The position numbers were made by a program, and so were the translations under genes. From Nocardia australiensis (GTDB lineage Bacteria; Actinomycetota; Actinomycetes; Mycobacteriales; Mycobacteriaceae), in NCBI RefSeq assembly GCF_020733705.1, contig NZ_JAJFZM010000001.1, positions 1,922,001 through 1,986,000 on the forward strand: a stretch of 64,000 nt of DNA. Reading direction: 5' to 3'. Of this stretch, positions 44,767 to 52,779 are shown in pieces. Below the pieces are notes generated by a model, which saw nothing but the letters and a program-made list of their open reading frames with translations, ran no database searches and was not told the origin of the DNA. Positions within the stretch are counted from its first letter, which is position 1; every line of letters begins with the position of its first letter.

Positions 44767-45087
44767 TCAGTATTCGGGGTAGCCCTCGGCGGGGCCGAGC
44801 ATCGTATCGATCCGCGCGCGGACTATTCGAGCAAGTTCGGTCACGCATCGCTGCGAAACCTGTTCGTGCACAATCGCATCGAACGCACGATTCAGATCGG
44901 ACCGTGACAGAGCGAGCAGTTCGATATCCGCCTGTGCCAGCAGTGCGTCTCGATTGGGGAACGGTCGGGCATCGGCGATCTTGGCGGCCCAGGTGACATT
45001 GCAGCAGCACTCGAACAGCGCGTGAACAGCGTGGCTGTGACCAATGATGTTGAAGCGGTCCAACCCGATTCCTTGATGCATCAACAT
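44767..45087 (-). CDS. shortened OHCU-decarboxylase-like protein
   Basis: 106 residues, ATG 45087 with GGAGG five bases upstream. The N-terminal part (ALFECCCNVTWAAKIADARP, DALLAQADIELLALSRSDLN) and C-terminal TELARIVRARIDTMLG match the two ends of 2-oxo-4-hydroxy-4-carboxy-5-ureidoimidazoline decarboxylase (purine/urate degradation). The central section with the catalytic HPRIG-type His and Glu is missing, so the length is about 60 residues below normal. Likely not a functional decarboxylase in the usual sense. No other urate genes nearby. Confidence 0.65.
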   Translation of the reverse strand: MLMHQGIGLDRFNIIGHSHAVHALFECCCNVTWAAKIADARPFPNRDALLAQADIELLALSRSDLNRAFDAIVHEQVSQRCVTELARIVRARIDTMLGPAEGYPEY

Positions 45088-45238
45088 AACGGCCTCCGTG
45101 CCCGATAACGCAGATTGCCCAGGGGACCAATCATGAGCCTGCGGCAAAGTGCCAGACCAGCGCTGTACGTCATTTTTGCACAGCGTTAACACTGGGATCC
45201 GGAATTGCGGTCCCCACGTGCCTGGATACGCTGGGCGG

Positions 45239-46060
45239 ATGACTGATTGGCAGGCTTTCGCCGTTGAAACCAAGGACCATGTCGCACAGGTCACCCTGAT
45301 CGGTCCAGGTAAGGGCAATGCGATGGGGCCGGATTTCTGGCGCGAGTTGCCGGAAATCTTCGGTGGGCTCGACGCCGACCCCGAGGTGCGGGCGATCGTG
45401 CTCACCGGTTCGGGAAAACATTTCTCCTACGGACTCGATCTGCCCGCGATGGCGGGGATGTTCGGAGCGCTGTTGGCGGATAAGGCGTTTGCCGCGCCGC
45501 GCACCGATTTCCTTACCGAGGTGCGCCGGATGCAGGCCGCGGTGACCGCTGTGGCGGATTGCCGCAAGCCGGTCATCGCCGCGGTGTCGGGCTGGTGCAT
45601 CGGTGGCGGGCTGGACCTGATTGCAGCCGCCGATATTCGCTACGCGAGTGCGGAGGCGAAGTTCAGTCTGCGCGAGGCGAAGGTGGCGATCGTCGCTGAT
45701 ATCGGGTCGCTGCACCGGCTGCCCGGCATCATCGGCGAGGGACAATTGCGTGAGCTCGCCTTCACAGGCAAGGACATCGATGCGGCGCGGGCGGAGAGGA
45801 TCGGTCTGGTCAACGAGGTATTCGCCGATCAGGACGCGGTGGTCGACGCGGCGCACGCGACGGCGCGCGAGATCGCCGCGAACCCGCCGCTAGTGGTGCA
45901 GGGTGTCAAGGACGTGCTCGAGCAACGGACGAAGAACGAGGTGGCCGCCGGGCTGCGGTATGTGTCCGCGTGGAACGCCGCCTTCCTGCCGTCAGAGGAT
46001 CTGACCGAGGCCATTGCGGCGGTGTTCGAGAAGCGGGCACCAGAGTTCAAGGGCCGGTGA
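45239..46060 (+). CDS. enoyl-CoA hydratase/isomerase family (crotonase)
   Basis: 273 residues from ATG 45239, with TACGCT eight bases upstream (possible leaderless start). Crotonase fold: oxyanion loop HFSYGLDLPAM and SGWCIGGGLDLIAAADIRYAS. The region VADIGSLHRLPGIIG resembles dienoyl-CoA isomerase (ECH1) rather than plain hydratase, where the Asp acts in isomerisation. Fatty-acid beta-oxidation is the general context. Followed at 16 bp by a MarR regulator. Confidence 0.9.
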   Translation: MTDWQAFAVETKDHVAQVTLIGPGKGNAMGPDFWRELPEIFGGLDADPEVRAIVLTGSGKHFSYGLDLPAMAGMFGALLADKAFAAPRTDFLTEVRRMQAAVTAVADCRKPVIAAVSGWCIGGGLDLIAAADIRYASAEAKFSLREAKVAIVADIGSLHRLPGIIGEGQLRELAFTGKDIDAARAERIGLVNEVFADQDAVVDAAHATAREIAANPPLVVQGVKDVLEQRTKNEVAAGLRYVSAWNAAFLPSEDLTEAIAAVFEKRAPEFKGR

Positions 46061-46075
46061 AGGCAGGTCTGCGTC

Positions 46076-46576
46076 GTGCAATCAGCAACTGATGAACGGG
46101 CGATCGACACGATCGCGGTTCAGCTCACCGCGCTCCAGCGGATTCGCAACAGCGCTCTCGGGGCCCGAACCGATGACGGTCTCGACCCTGCGGCGTTCGC
46201 GGCACTGTTCCGGCTGCTCACCGACGGGCCGATGCGCTCGGGCGCGCTCGCGGAGCTGCTGCGTTCGGATGCCTCGACGATCAGCCGCCAGGTCGCCCAG
46301 CTTGTCGAGCGGGATCTGGTGCAAAGACAGGCCGATCCGGCCGATGGCCGCGCCACCGTGCTGGTGGTGACCGACTGCGGCCGTCGTCTGGCCGAGCGGA
46401 TTCACGAACACAGGCGCGAGAACCTCACTCAGGTAATGGCGGAGTGGACCGCGCCGGACCGGACCGTCTTTGCCGAGTTGCTGCGGAAGTTCGTCGAGGA
46501 CTTCGAACGTGCCGGACCACACATGGTCGCGGCGATGCGCCGGTTGAACCTTGACAGGACGGAGAACGAGTCGTGA
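46076..46576 (+). CDS. MarR family transcriptional regulator
   Basis: 166 residues, GTG 46076. Winged helix: SGALAELLRSDASTISRQVAQLVERDLVQR, and wing DPADGRATVLVVTDCG. 16 bp after the crotonase gene on the same strand. Its TGA is interlocked (GTGA) with the start of a decayed frame that looks like the beginning of an MFS exporter, the usual partner of this MarR type. Confidence 0.92.
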   Translation: MQSATDERAIDTIAVQLTALQRIRNSALGARTDDGLDPAAFAALFRLLTDGPMRSGALAELLRSDASTISRQVAQLVERDLVQRQADPADGRATVLVVTDCGRRLAERIHEHRRENLTQVMAEWTAPDRTVFAELLRKFVEDFERAGPHMVAAMRRLNLDRTENES

Positions 46577-46821
46577 CAGCGCCGGCGGTTGCTCGCGCTC
46601 ATCCGGTGCTGTCTCGAAGGGAAGCGCCCGCCGTGCAGGTCGGCGGATTCGAGGCTGTCCCGAGCGCGAGGCGCCATTCGCGCAGGATGCCGGGTCGTGG
46701 TTTGAGGTGGGTCCGGAGGACAGTTTGCCGACTGGTGAATCCAGTTGCGCAGTCGGTTGATATGGCGGGCAGACGTGAAGTCGCCGGTAAACGGTGCGGG
46801 TGGACTACGGTTTTTCCGTGA
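46573..46821 (+). pseudogene. possible remnant of an MFS exporter gene
   Basis: A short frame begins at GTG 46573, coupled to the MarR stop. VARAHPVLSRREA recalls the N-terminus of MFS drug exporters that commonly follow MarR genes (HPVLSHREIL). After ~20 codons any similarity ends and no membrane spans follow; the rest is Arg-rich and the histidine kinase starts soon after. Suggests deletion of the transporter. Confidence 0.3.
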
Positions 46822-46843
46822 CGATGTCGTGGGTGCGCTGACG

Positions 46844-48079
46844 ATGCGCCAGTTCCGGGAGCGGGTGCGGCGGCTGCCGTCGGCGATCGGCTATCTGGGT
46901 GTCGGGGGTGTCACGTCGGTGTTGTCCCTATTCGCGCTGATCGGTCTGTTGATCGTGGCCGCACTGAGTTTGATCGGGGTGGGGATTGCGGCGATACCCG
47001 AGGCGATTCGGGTCATCCGGCCCCTTATCGGAGCTGAACGGCGCCGTGCCGGTCGGCGACTCGGTGTGCCGATCGAGGCGGCCTATCAGCCGATGGTTGG
47101 TGATCTGCGGCATCAACTCGGGACGGTTTTCACCGATCCGGCCAACCGGGGCGATATCGGGTGGCTGGTACTGCACGCGGTCACCGGAATCTATGTCGCG
47201 GTGCTGGCGGTCGCGTTGCCGCTGAGCGCACTGAATCAGCTGGCGATTCCGGTGTATTGGCGGTTGGTTCCCGAGGGCTCGATCACCAGCTTCGGTTTTG
47301 TCGTCGATTCGTGGTCGAAAGCGCTGTTGAGCCTGCTGATCGCGGTGCCGGTCGGCGTTTTCGCGCTGCAACTTCCTACTATCGCGGGCTGGCAGGCCGC
47401 TGCGGCCCGAATACTTCTCTCGCCCCCTGAGGGCGTCGTGCTCGCGGACCGGGTAGTCGCCCTCACCGCGACCAGGGCGGCCGCGCTGGACGCGCACGGC
47501 GCGGAACTGCGCCGGATCGAACGCGATCTGCATGACGGCGCGCAGGCCCGGATCGCAGCGGTGATCATGCAACTCGGCCTGGCTGACCAACTGCGTGAAC
47601 AGGACCCGGAGGCGGCGCGAAACCTGGTACGCAAGGCGCAGGACACGGCGACCGCCGCGCTGGCGGAGCTGCGCGATGTGGTGCGCAGTGTGTATCCGCC
47701 GGTGTTATCGGATCGCGGTCTGGCGAGCGCGATTTCGGCCCTGGCCGCCCGCGGCCCAATCCCGGTCGTGCTCGACCTCGACCACGTGGGTAGGCGTCCG
47801 GCGGCGGTCGAGGCGGCAGCCTATTTCGTTATTACCGAGGCGCTGACGAACGCAACCAAACACTCTGGTGCAGCGGCTATTTCGATAGTGCTCGGCGGTG
47901 CGCCGGAGCTGCTGCGGATCGAAATCTCCGACGACGGCGGCGGCGGCGCTCACGAGTCATACGGCGGCGGCCTCGCCGGCATCCGCCGACGTGCCGAAGC
48001 GCTCGACGGACGCATGGAACTGACCAGCCCGGAGGGTGGCCCTACTGTGTTGCGGGTGGAGTTGCCGTGCGGGTCATGA
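46844..48079 (+). CDS. NarL-type sensor histidine kinase
   Basis: 411 residues from ATG 46844; in-frame GTG 46829 and a longer frame to 46745 exist. N-terminal sensor domain with four hydrophobic spans (about 20-50, 105-135, 155-190), of the actinobacterial PF13796 type. HisKA_3 dimerisation box IERDLHDGAQARIAAV with phospho-acceptor His230, ATPase domain EALTNATKHSGA, and G-box GGGLAGIRRR. Autophosphorylates and passes phosphate to the response regulator downstream, whose start overlaps its end by 13 bp. Confidence 0.92.
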   Translation: MRQFRERVRRLPSAIGYLGVGGVTSVLSLFALIGLLIVAALSLIGVGIAAIPEAIRVIRPLIGAERRRAGRRLGVPIEAAYQPMVGDLRHQLGTVFTDPANRGDIGWLVLHAVTGIYVAVLAVALPLSALNQLAIPVYWRLVPEGSITSFGFVVDSWSKALLSLLIAVPVGVFALQLPTIAGWQAAAARILLSPPEGVVLADRVVALTATRAAALDAHGAELRRIERDLHDGAQARIAAVIMQLGLADQLREQDPEAARNLVRKAQDTATAALAELRDVVRSVYPPVLSDRGLASAISALAARGPIPVVLDLDHVGRRPAAVEAAAYFVITEALTNATKHSGAAAISIVLGGAPELLRIEISDDGGGGAHESYGGGLAGIRRRAEALDGRMELTSPEGGPTVLRVELPCGS

Positions 48080-48711
48080 TTGCCGAGGACGATGCCCTGT
48101 TGCGTGAGGGGCTGGTGCTACTGCTGAATACGGCGGGCATCGAAGTGGTCGCCGCGGCCGATAATGCGGATGACTTCCTTGCTGCGGTGTCCGCGGATCG
48201 CCCGGACGCGATCGTCGTCGATGTTCGGCTGCCACCGACGTTCACCGATGACGGGCTGCGCGCTGCGGTGCGGGCGCGTGAACTGCATCCCGGGCTGCCG
48301 GTGCTGGTGCTGTCGTCCTACGTCGAGGATAGTTATGCCGCCGAATTGCTCGGTGATGGCGCCGGAGGGGTCGGTTATCTACTCAAGGAGCGGGTCGGGA
48401 AGGTGGATCGCTTCCTCGACTCGTTGCGCCGGGTCGCCGATGGCGGTACCGCGATGGATCCCGAGGTGATCTCGCAACTGCTGGTGCGGCGCAAGGCGGA
48501 CGATCCACTCGCGCGCCTGACCGTGCGGGAGCGTGAGGTGCTCGCACTGATGGCGGAGGGGCACGACAACTCGACCATCGCCGAGCGCATAGTCGTCAGC
48601 GAGGGCGCAGTGCAAAAACACATCAGGAGTATTTTCGCGAAGCTCGGGTTGTCAGCCGACGATGTCGGTCATCGACGGGTGCTTGCGGTACTCGCCTATC
48701 TGAACGCGTGA
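48067..48711 (+). CDS. LuxR/NarL-family response regulator
   Basis: 214 residues, GTG 48067. Receiver domain MIAEDDALLREGL with phosphorylated Asp52 in VVDVRLPP, and the switch region VLSSYVE. LuxR HTH: LTVREREVLALMAEGHDNSTIAE and GAVQKHIRSIFAKLGL. Overlaps the kinase gene, so the pair is coupled. A bidirectional terminator follows. Targets unknown; the flanking exported hydrolases are on the opposite strand. Confidence 0.94.
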   Translation: MRVMIAEDDALLREGLVLLLNTAGIEVVAAADNADDFLAAVSADRPDAIVVDVRLPPTFTDDGLRAAVRARELHPGLPVLVLSSYVEDSYAAELLGDGAGGVGYLLKERVGKVDRFLDSLRRVADGGTAMDPEVISQLLVRRKADDPLARLTVREREVLALMAEGHDNSTIAERIVVSEGAVQKHIRSIFAKLGLSADDVGHRRVLAVLAYLNA

Positions 48712-48738
48712 TCCCGCCTGGGCGCGTCGCGAATACGT

Positions 48739-48776
48739 AACTCGCTGGGTCCGGTCATGGCGGGGCCCAGCGAGTT
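48739..48776. terminator. bidirectional terminator
   Basis: AACTCGCTGGGTCC pairs with GGGCCCAGCGAGTT (one G-T wobble) around a 10-nt loop. Lies between the response regulator and the convergent protease gene. Confidence 0.75.
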
Positions 48777-48817
48777 ATCGTGCTCGAAATCAATTGTCAC
48801 CGAGGGAAAATACGGTT

Positions 48818-50341
48818 TCAGTCCGCGTGGCAGGTGATGTCTTCGGCGGGCAGGGTGCCGTCGCGGAGGTAGGTGTTCACCGCGTCGTAGGTGCAGTGGT
48901 TCTCGAAGCGCCCGAATATCCAGTGAATCGGCACATCCTGCAATGTCACCATGCGTGACGCACTCAACGCGTTGTGCATTGCGACCGCGCCCGGATAGGA
49001 CGTGCGAGTGTCGCCGGTGGACTGGACGATCAACGTTGGCACCGAATTGTGCACCACCGTAGGTGATTCGACGGGTGGCGCCCAGAACGCGCACGGTGTG
49101 ATGTTATTGACGAAACTGCCGAATACCGGCTGCGTGGCACGGGTGGCCTCGATATTGCGCAGATACCAGGCCGGGTCGCGTGGTGCGGCGACATCACCGC
49201 ACATGACGGCCATCTGAGCCGAATTATCGCGTGGTTGCGCGTCCAGCATGAAGACGAGGTCTGTGTGCAGGTCCGGCGAGATGTCGACAGGCTTGCCCTC
49301 GGCGGCATCCGCGATCTGTCGCAGCTGCTCGGCGACATGCTCGTACTGACGTGGGTCGTCCAATCCGGTGAACAGGACCAGCGGCAGGATGTGGTCGTCG
49401 ATCATGAAGCCGCCGAGCCGAATCGGGTCCGCGGCCGAGCGTCGGATCAGATCCGCCACCGTGGTGCGAACCGCGTCGCGGGTGGTACCGAAGTGGTATG
49501 TGTCGTCGCGGGACGCGGTCCAATCCGCCCAGAGGTCGAGGGCGTTCTCATTGGCGGTGCCCATGTCCTGGATCATGCCGACCGGGCCGTAGCGGGCCGG
49601 GTCAACACTGCTGTCCAATACGATTCGGTCTGCGCGTTCAGGGAACATCTGAGTGAAAACCGATCCGAGGTAGGTCCCGTACGACGTGCCGAAGTAGCTG
49701 ACCCTGTCCACACCGAGGGCGCCGCGAATCACATCCATATCCCGTGCGGTATTGCGGGTGGTGAAGTACTGTAATCGCGCACCCTCGGCAGCCGTGCAGC
49801 GTGCCGCGAGGTCACCCTGTGACGCAACGGATTCCGCGAAGCTCGCAGCATCGATACCGGCCGATTGCAATCCGAATCCGTGCGGCCAGTGGCAGTCGAC
49901 CGGGGAGGAACGTCCGACCCCGCGCGGGTCCATACCGATCAGGTCGTAGCCGGCTCGCACGTCGGGCGTCATCGCCGCGCCGACGTCAACCATGAAGTCC
50001 AAGCCCGCGCCGCCCGGCCCGCCCGGGTTGGACAGCATTACCCCGCGCCGATCAGTATCGGCCGCGGCTATCCGGGATATTGCGACAGTGATCGTATTAC
50101 TCTGTGGCGCAGCATAATTCAGCGGAACGGTAACGTCGGCGCACTGCGCGCCCGCCGGGTCCAGTCTTGGGTCCTCGCACGACTTCCAGTCGAGCGTTTG
50201 GTGATAGAAGCGGTCGAGGGCCGGGGTATTCGGGTCGGCCGGGCTGTGTGCGTCGGCAGGGGCCGTGCAGGCCACCATCGCTCCGACAATCAGGGCGGCG
50301 ATTGTGGCCTGTACGGTCACCATCGCCTTCTTGCGATTCAC
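48818..50341 (-). CDS. secreted alpha/beta hydrolase, tripeptidyl aminopeptidase (TAP) family
   Basis: 507 residues from GTG 50341 (GGAGGAT five bases upstream). Lipoprotein signal: LIVGAMVAC gives lipobox Cys25. TAP/SlpD-E type hydrolase: SNPGGPGGAGLDF oxyanion region, GMDPRGVGRS, nucleophile FGTSYGTYLG (Ser near 218), Asp in VQSTGDTRTSY, His in RFENHCTY. C-terminal TAP_C domain with Cys residues. Likely anchored outside the membrane and releases N-terminal peptides or hydrolyses lipid esters. Next gene upstream (class C hydrolase) is on the same strand. Confidence 0.9.
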   Translation of the reverse strand: MNRKKAMVTVQATIAALIVGAMVACTAPADAHSPADPNTPALDRFYHQTLDWKSCEDPRLDPAGAQCADVTVPLNYAAPQSNTITVAISRIAAADTDRRGVMLSNPGGPGGAGLDFMVDVGAAMTPDVRAGYDLIGMDPRGVGRSSPVDCHWPHGFGLQSAGIDAASFAESVASQGDLAARCTAAEGARLQYFTTRNTARDMDVIRGALGVDRVSYFGTSYGTYLGSVFTQMFPERADRIVLDSSVDPARYGPVGMIQDMGTANENALDLWADWTASRDDTYHFGTTRDAVRTTVADLIRRSAADPIRLGGFMIDDHILPLVLFTGLDDPRQYEHVAEQLRQIADAAEGKPVDISPDLHTDLVFMLDAQPRDNSAQMAVMCGDVAAPRDPAWYLRNIEATRATQPVFGSFVNNITPCAFWAPPVESPTVVHNSVPTLIVQSTGDTRTSYPGAVAMHNALSASRMVTLQDVPIHWIFGRFENHCTYDAVNTYLRDGTLPAEDITCHAD

Positions 50342-50433
50342 GGGAGATCCTCCGATTGTCGTTCGCCTATGCGGCTTTCGGTGTATTCCGGTCGGCTCTG
50401 TTTGTGGCCGATAGTGTTGTGCTGCCGCTTTTT

Positions 50434-51612
50434 TCATTCACCGCAGATGGCGATGCCGAACGCTTTCTCTGTCGCGTCGAATGCCTCTTGGTCGGTGGGT
50501 AATTGGTTGACACTCACCGTCACCGCGGTTCCGTCGGCAGCGACGCCGGTGCGAACCTCGAAGCCAGGGATGCTGCCGCCGTGGCCCCAGACTTCTTTGC
50601 CGCACGGCATCGTGCGATGAATCAGGCCGAGGCCGTAACCCGCCCCCGGCTCCCGATCGAATGGCATGGTTTGCCGCATCTGCGTCAATTGCGCTGCCGG
50701 GACCAGCTTTCCGGCCAGAAGTGCGGTGAAGAACCGATTGATGTCTGTTCCGGTAGAGATCATGGCGCCCGCCGCGCCACCCCAAGAAGGGTCCGCGTTT
50801 GTGAAATCGACACGCTTGCCATCAATTTCGTGATATCCGGCCGGATGCGGTTCGCGAATGGTCGTCTCGCCAGGTCCGGGAAAATACGTCTCGTGCAACC
50901 CGAGCGGCTCGATGATTCTGCTGGTGATCTCCGCGGCGAACGGACGGCCGGTCACCTGTTCGATCAGCATGCCGAGCAGGATGTAATTGGTGTTCGTGTA
51001 GACCGCTTTGGTGCCCGGTTCGAAGCTTGGAGGCATCCTCATCGCCCGGTGGACCAGGTCGGCGGGTGTGAACGACCGCCAGCGCATTGCGTCGTCGAGC
51101 GGGTCGAGCTGCGCGCCGTCGCGATTTTCCATACCGCCGCCGGGGACGCCGTGGCCGACATAATCGGGTAGACCGCTGCTGTGCTGCAATAGATTTCGCA
51201 CCGTCACCCGGTTCCCGTCGTTGCCGTTGCCCTGCGCGACGCCGGGGAGATACCGCTCGATCGGTGCGTCCAGCTCCACCTTTCCTTCGGCTACCAGCTG
51301 CATGACCACCGTCGAGACGAATGTCTTGGTATTGCTGCCGATTCGCACATGCGCGTCCGGGTCGAACGGTGCGCCGGTGCTCAGATCGCCGGCGCCCGAG
51401 GTAACTGTCCGATGCCCGCCAGGGCCGTCGATGACAACCTGGACACCAGGAAGACCGCTCTGGACGATGTCATCCATCGCCTTGGTCAGTGTGGGTGACG
51501 GCGCGGAGTCGGTCGGCGTCGGTGTGGTGGGATCGCCACTGCACGCCGTCGCGGTCAGGATCGCGGCCGTCATGATTCCCGCTAGCGCGGCGCGGCGTCG
51601 TAATACCTTCAT
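50434..51612 (-). CDS. serine hydrolase, class C beta-lactamase / DD-peptidase family
   Basis: 392 residues from ATG 51612 (GAGGAGG about 12 bases upstream). Lipobox LTATAC, Cys24. Active-site motifs: Ser93-x-x-Lys96 in RIGSNTKTF, YTNTNY (Tyr-x-Asn) and GHGGSIPGF. The family includes Streptomyces R61-type DD-carboxypeptidase and esterases; PPSFEPGTKAVYTN is close to the R61 group. Envelope-anchored. 92 bp upstream of the TAP gene, probably one transcript. Confidence 0.9.
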   Translation of the reverse strand: MKVLRRRAALAGIMTAAILTATACSGDPTTPTPTDSAPSPTLTKAMDDIVQSGLPGVQVVIDGPGGHRTVTSGAGDLSTGAPFDPDAHVRIGSNTKTFVSTVVMQLVAEGKVELDAPIERYLPGVAQGNGNDGNRVTVRNLLQHSSGLPDYVGHGVPGGGMENRDGAQLDPLDDAMRWRSFTPADLVHRAMRMPPSFEPGTKAVYTNTNYILLGMLIEQVTGRPFAAEITSRIIEPLGLHETYFPGPGETTIREPHPAGYHEIDGKRVDFTNADPSWGGAAGAMISTGTDINRFFTALLAGKLVPAAQLTQMRQTMPFDREPGAGYGLGLIHRTMPCGKEVWGHGGSIPGFEVRTGVAADGTAVTVSVNQLPTDQEAFDATEKAFGIAICGE

Positions 51613-51795
51613 CAGCAGGGGTTTCCTCCTCGTGAAGCCGGGATTCCAACGTGCTGCCCCGACGCAAACGAGCCTAGGAATCCGGGCCCCCGCTGCCGAT
51701 CTCCCGCGCACCCGAATTCCAGATGGTGCCCGCAGGTGCCCGGCGGTAGTGCCAGCACTACCGCCGCAGAATTCTCCGGTGCGAAAACAAGAAGC

Positions 51796-51824
51796 GCGGG
51801 AAGCCCGAGATGTGGACTTCCCGC
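51796..51824. repeat. nested hairpin near the hydrolase promoter
   Basis: GCGGGAAG / CTTCCCGC perfect 8-bp stem with a 13-nt loop. Outer sequences CTCCGGTGC (51775) and GCGCCGGAG (51836) pair as well, giving a larger nested fold of about 70 bp. Confidence 0.6.
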
Positions 51825-51854
51825 TCTAATGTGTTGCGCCGGAGACTAATGAAC

Positions 51855-52026
51855 CGCCAAACCCTGGGCTGCCGCACGTCCCCCCACACGCGCCCACTCG
51901 CCACGACAACAGTTTCCGAGTCAAGCAAGACCGACTGGATCGCCAAACCCTGGGGGGCCGCACCAGCGCACCCACGTGCCCACTAGGCACAACAACAGTT
52001 TTCGAGCGAAGCGAGATCGAGCACTA
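51855..52026. repeat. two imperfect 86-bp direct repeats
   Basis: Copies begin CGCCAAACCCTGG at 51855 and at 51941 and end around CAACAGTTT..CGAG..AAGCAAGACCGA (copy 1) and CAACAGTTTTCGAGCGAAGC (copy 2). About three quarters identical by eye. They abut the giant hairpin. Confidence 0.75.
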
Positions 52027-52028
52027 AA

Positions 52029-52122
52029 GTTCGCGGCCGGCTCGCGTCCGAGGGGCAAATGCGATCCTGCGACGAAGTCGCGAGCATTTGCCCCTCGGAC
52101 GCGAGCCATAGGGGCCGCGAAC
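52029..52122 (-). repeat. 94-bp near-perfect inverted repeat (giant hairpin)
   Basis: The outer arms 52029-52038 (GTTCGCGGCC) and 52113-52122 are exact complements. The inner arms 52041-52062 and 52084-52105 (22 bp, beginning CTCGCGTCCGAGG) are exact complements. The 21-bp loop holds a further small stem (GCGAC/GTCGC). On the minus strand it lies 24 bp after the ppa stop and is followed by TTTAGTG, so it can terminate ppa. It is far longer than needed for a terminator and may be a mobile or dispersed repeat. Confidence 0.85.
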
Positions 52123-52145
52123 ACGCCGCGCCAGCGGCCAAAAAC

Positions 52146-52634
52146 TCAGTGCCCGTTGTCCTTCAGCCGCTTGATCGACGCTTCGACCTCGGCTTCGGCT
52201 TCGGCGCGCCCGACCCATTCCGAGCCTTTGACGAACTTGCCCGGCTCGAGATCCTTGTAGCGCTCGAAGAAGTGCTTGATCGCGGCCAGTTCGAACTCCG
52301 GCACATCGGCGAGATCCTGGATATGATCCCAGCGCGGATCGCCCGCGGGCACGCACAGCACCTTGTCGTCGCCGCCCGCCTCATCGGTCATCTTGTACAT
52401 CGCGACCGGGCGTACCGCGATGAGCACACCGGGGAAGACGGAATCGGGGAGCAGGACCAGCGCGTCCAGCGGATCGCCGTCCTCACCGAGCGTGTTCTCG
52501 ATGTAGCCGTAGTCGGCCGGGTAGACCATCGACGTGTACAGGAACCGGTCGAGCCGGACCCGGCCGGTCTCGTGATCGACCTCGTACTTGTTACGAGACC
52601 CCTTGGGGATCTCGATGGTGACGTCGAACTCCAC
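52146..52634 (-). CDS. ppa: inorganic pyrophosphatase
   Basis: 162 residues, family I soluble pyrophosphatase driving biosynthetic reactions by removing PPi. GTG 52634 ([18 protein letters not shown]) follows GGAGA. Signature [12 protein letters not shown] contains the D-x-D-P-x-D metal-binding residues; [11 protein letters not shown] precedes it. Length equals M. tuberculosis Ppa (Rv3628). Divergent from dacB. Confidence 0.97.
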   Translation of the reverse strand: MEFDVTIEIPKGSRNKYEVDHETGRVRLDRFLYTSMVYPADYGYIENTLGEDGDPLDALVLLPDSVFPGVLIAVRPVAMYKMTDEAGGDDKVLCVPAGDPRWDHIQDLADVPEFELAAIKHFFERYKDLEPGKFVKGSEWVGRAEAEAEVEASIKRLKDNGH

Positions 52635-52779
52635 GCCATCTCCTTCTTCCAGTGGATATAAGAGTCGGCCGGGCATGAGCTGCCAGCGACTGCTCGCGGG
52701 TCGCTCGAAACACACTGCCGACTCGTCAGGTTGTTCTGGGGAACGGTTGCGCAACGAGGATAGTGTGGGCGTCGAGCAC

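Larger units (their letters stand above)
51613..52145. other. repeat-rich region between exported hydrolases and ppa
   Basis: 533 bp with no supported gene. It holds a hairpin (51796-51824), two 86-bp direct repeats (51855-52026) and a 94-bp giant hairpin (52029-52122), each listed separately. Confidence 0.7.
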
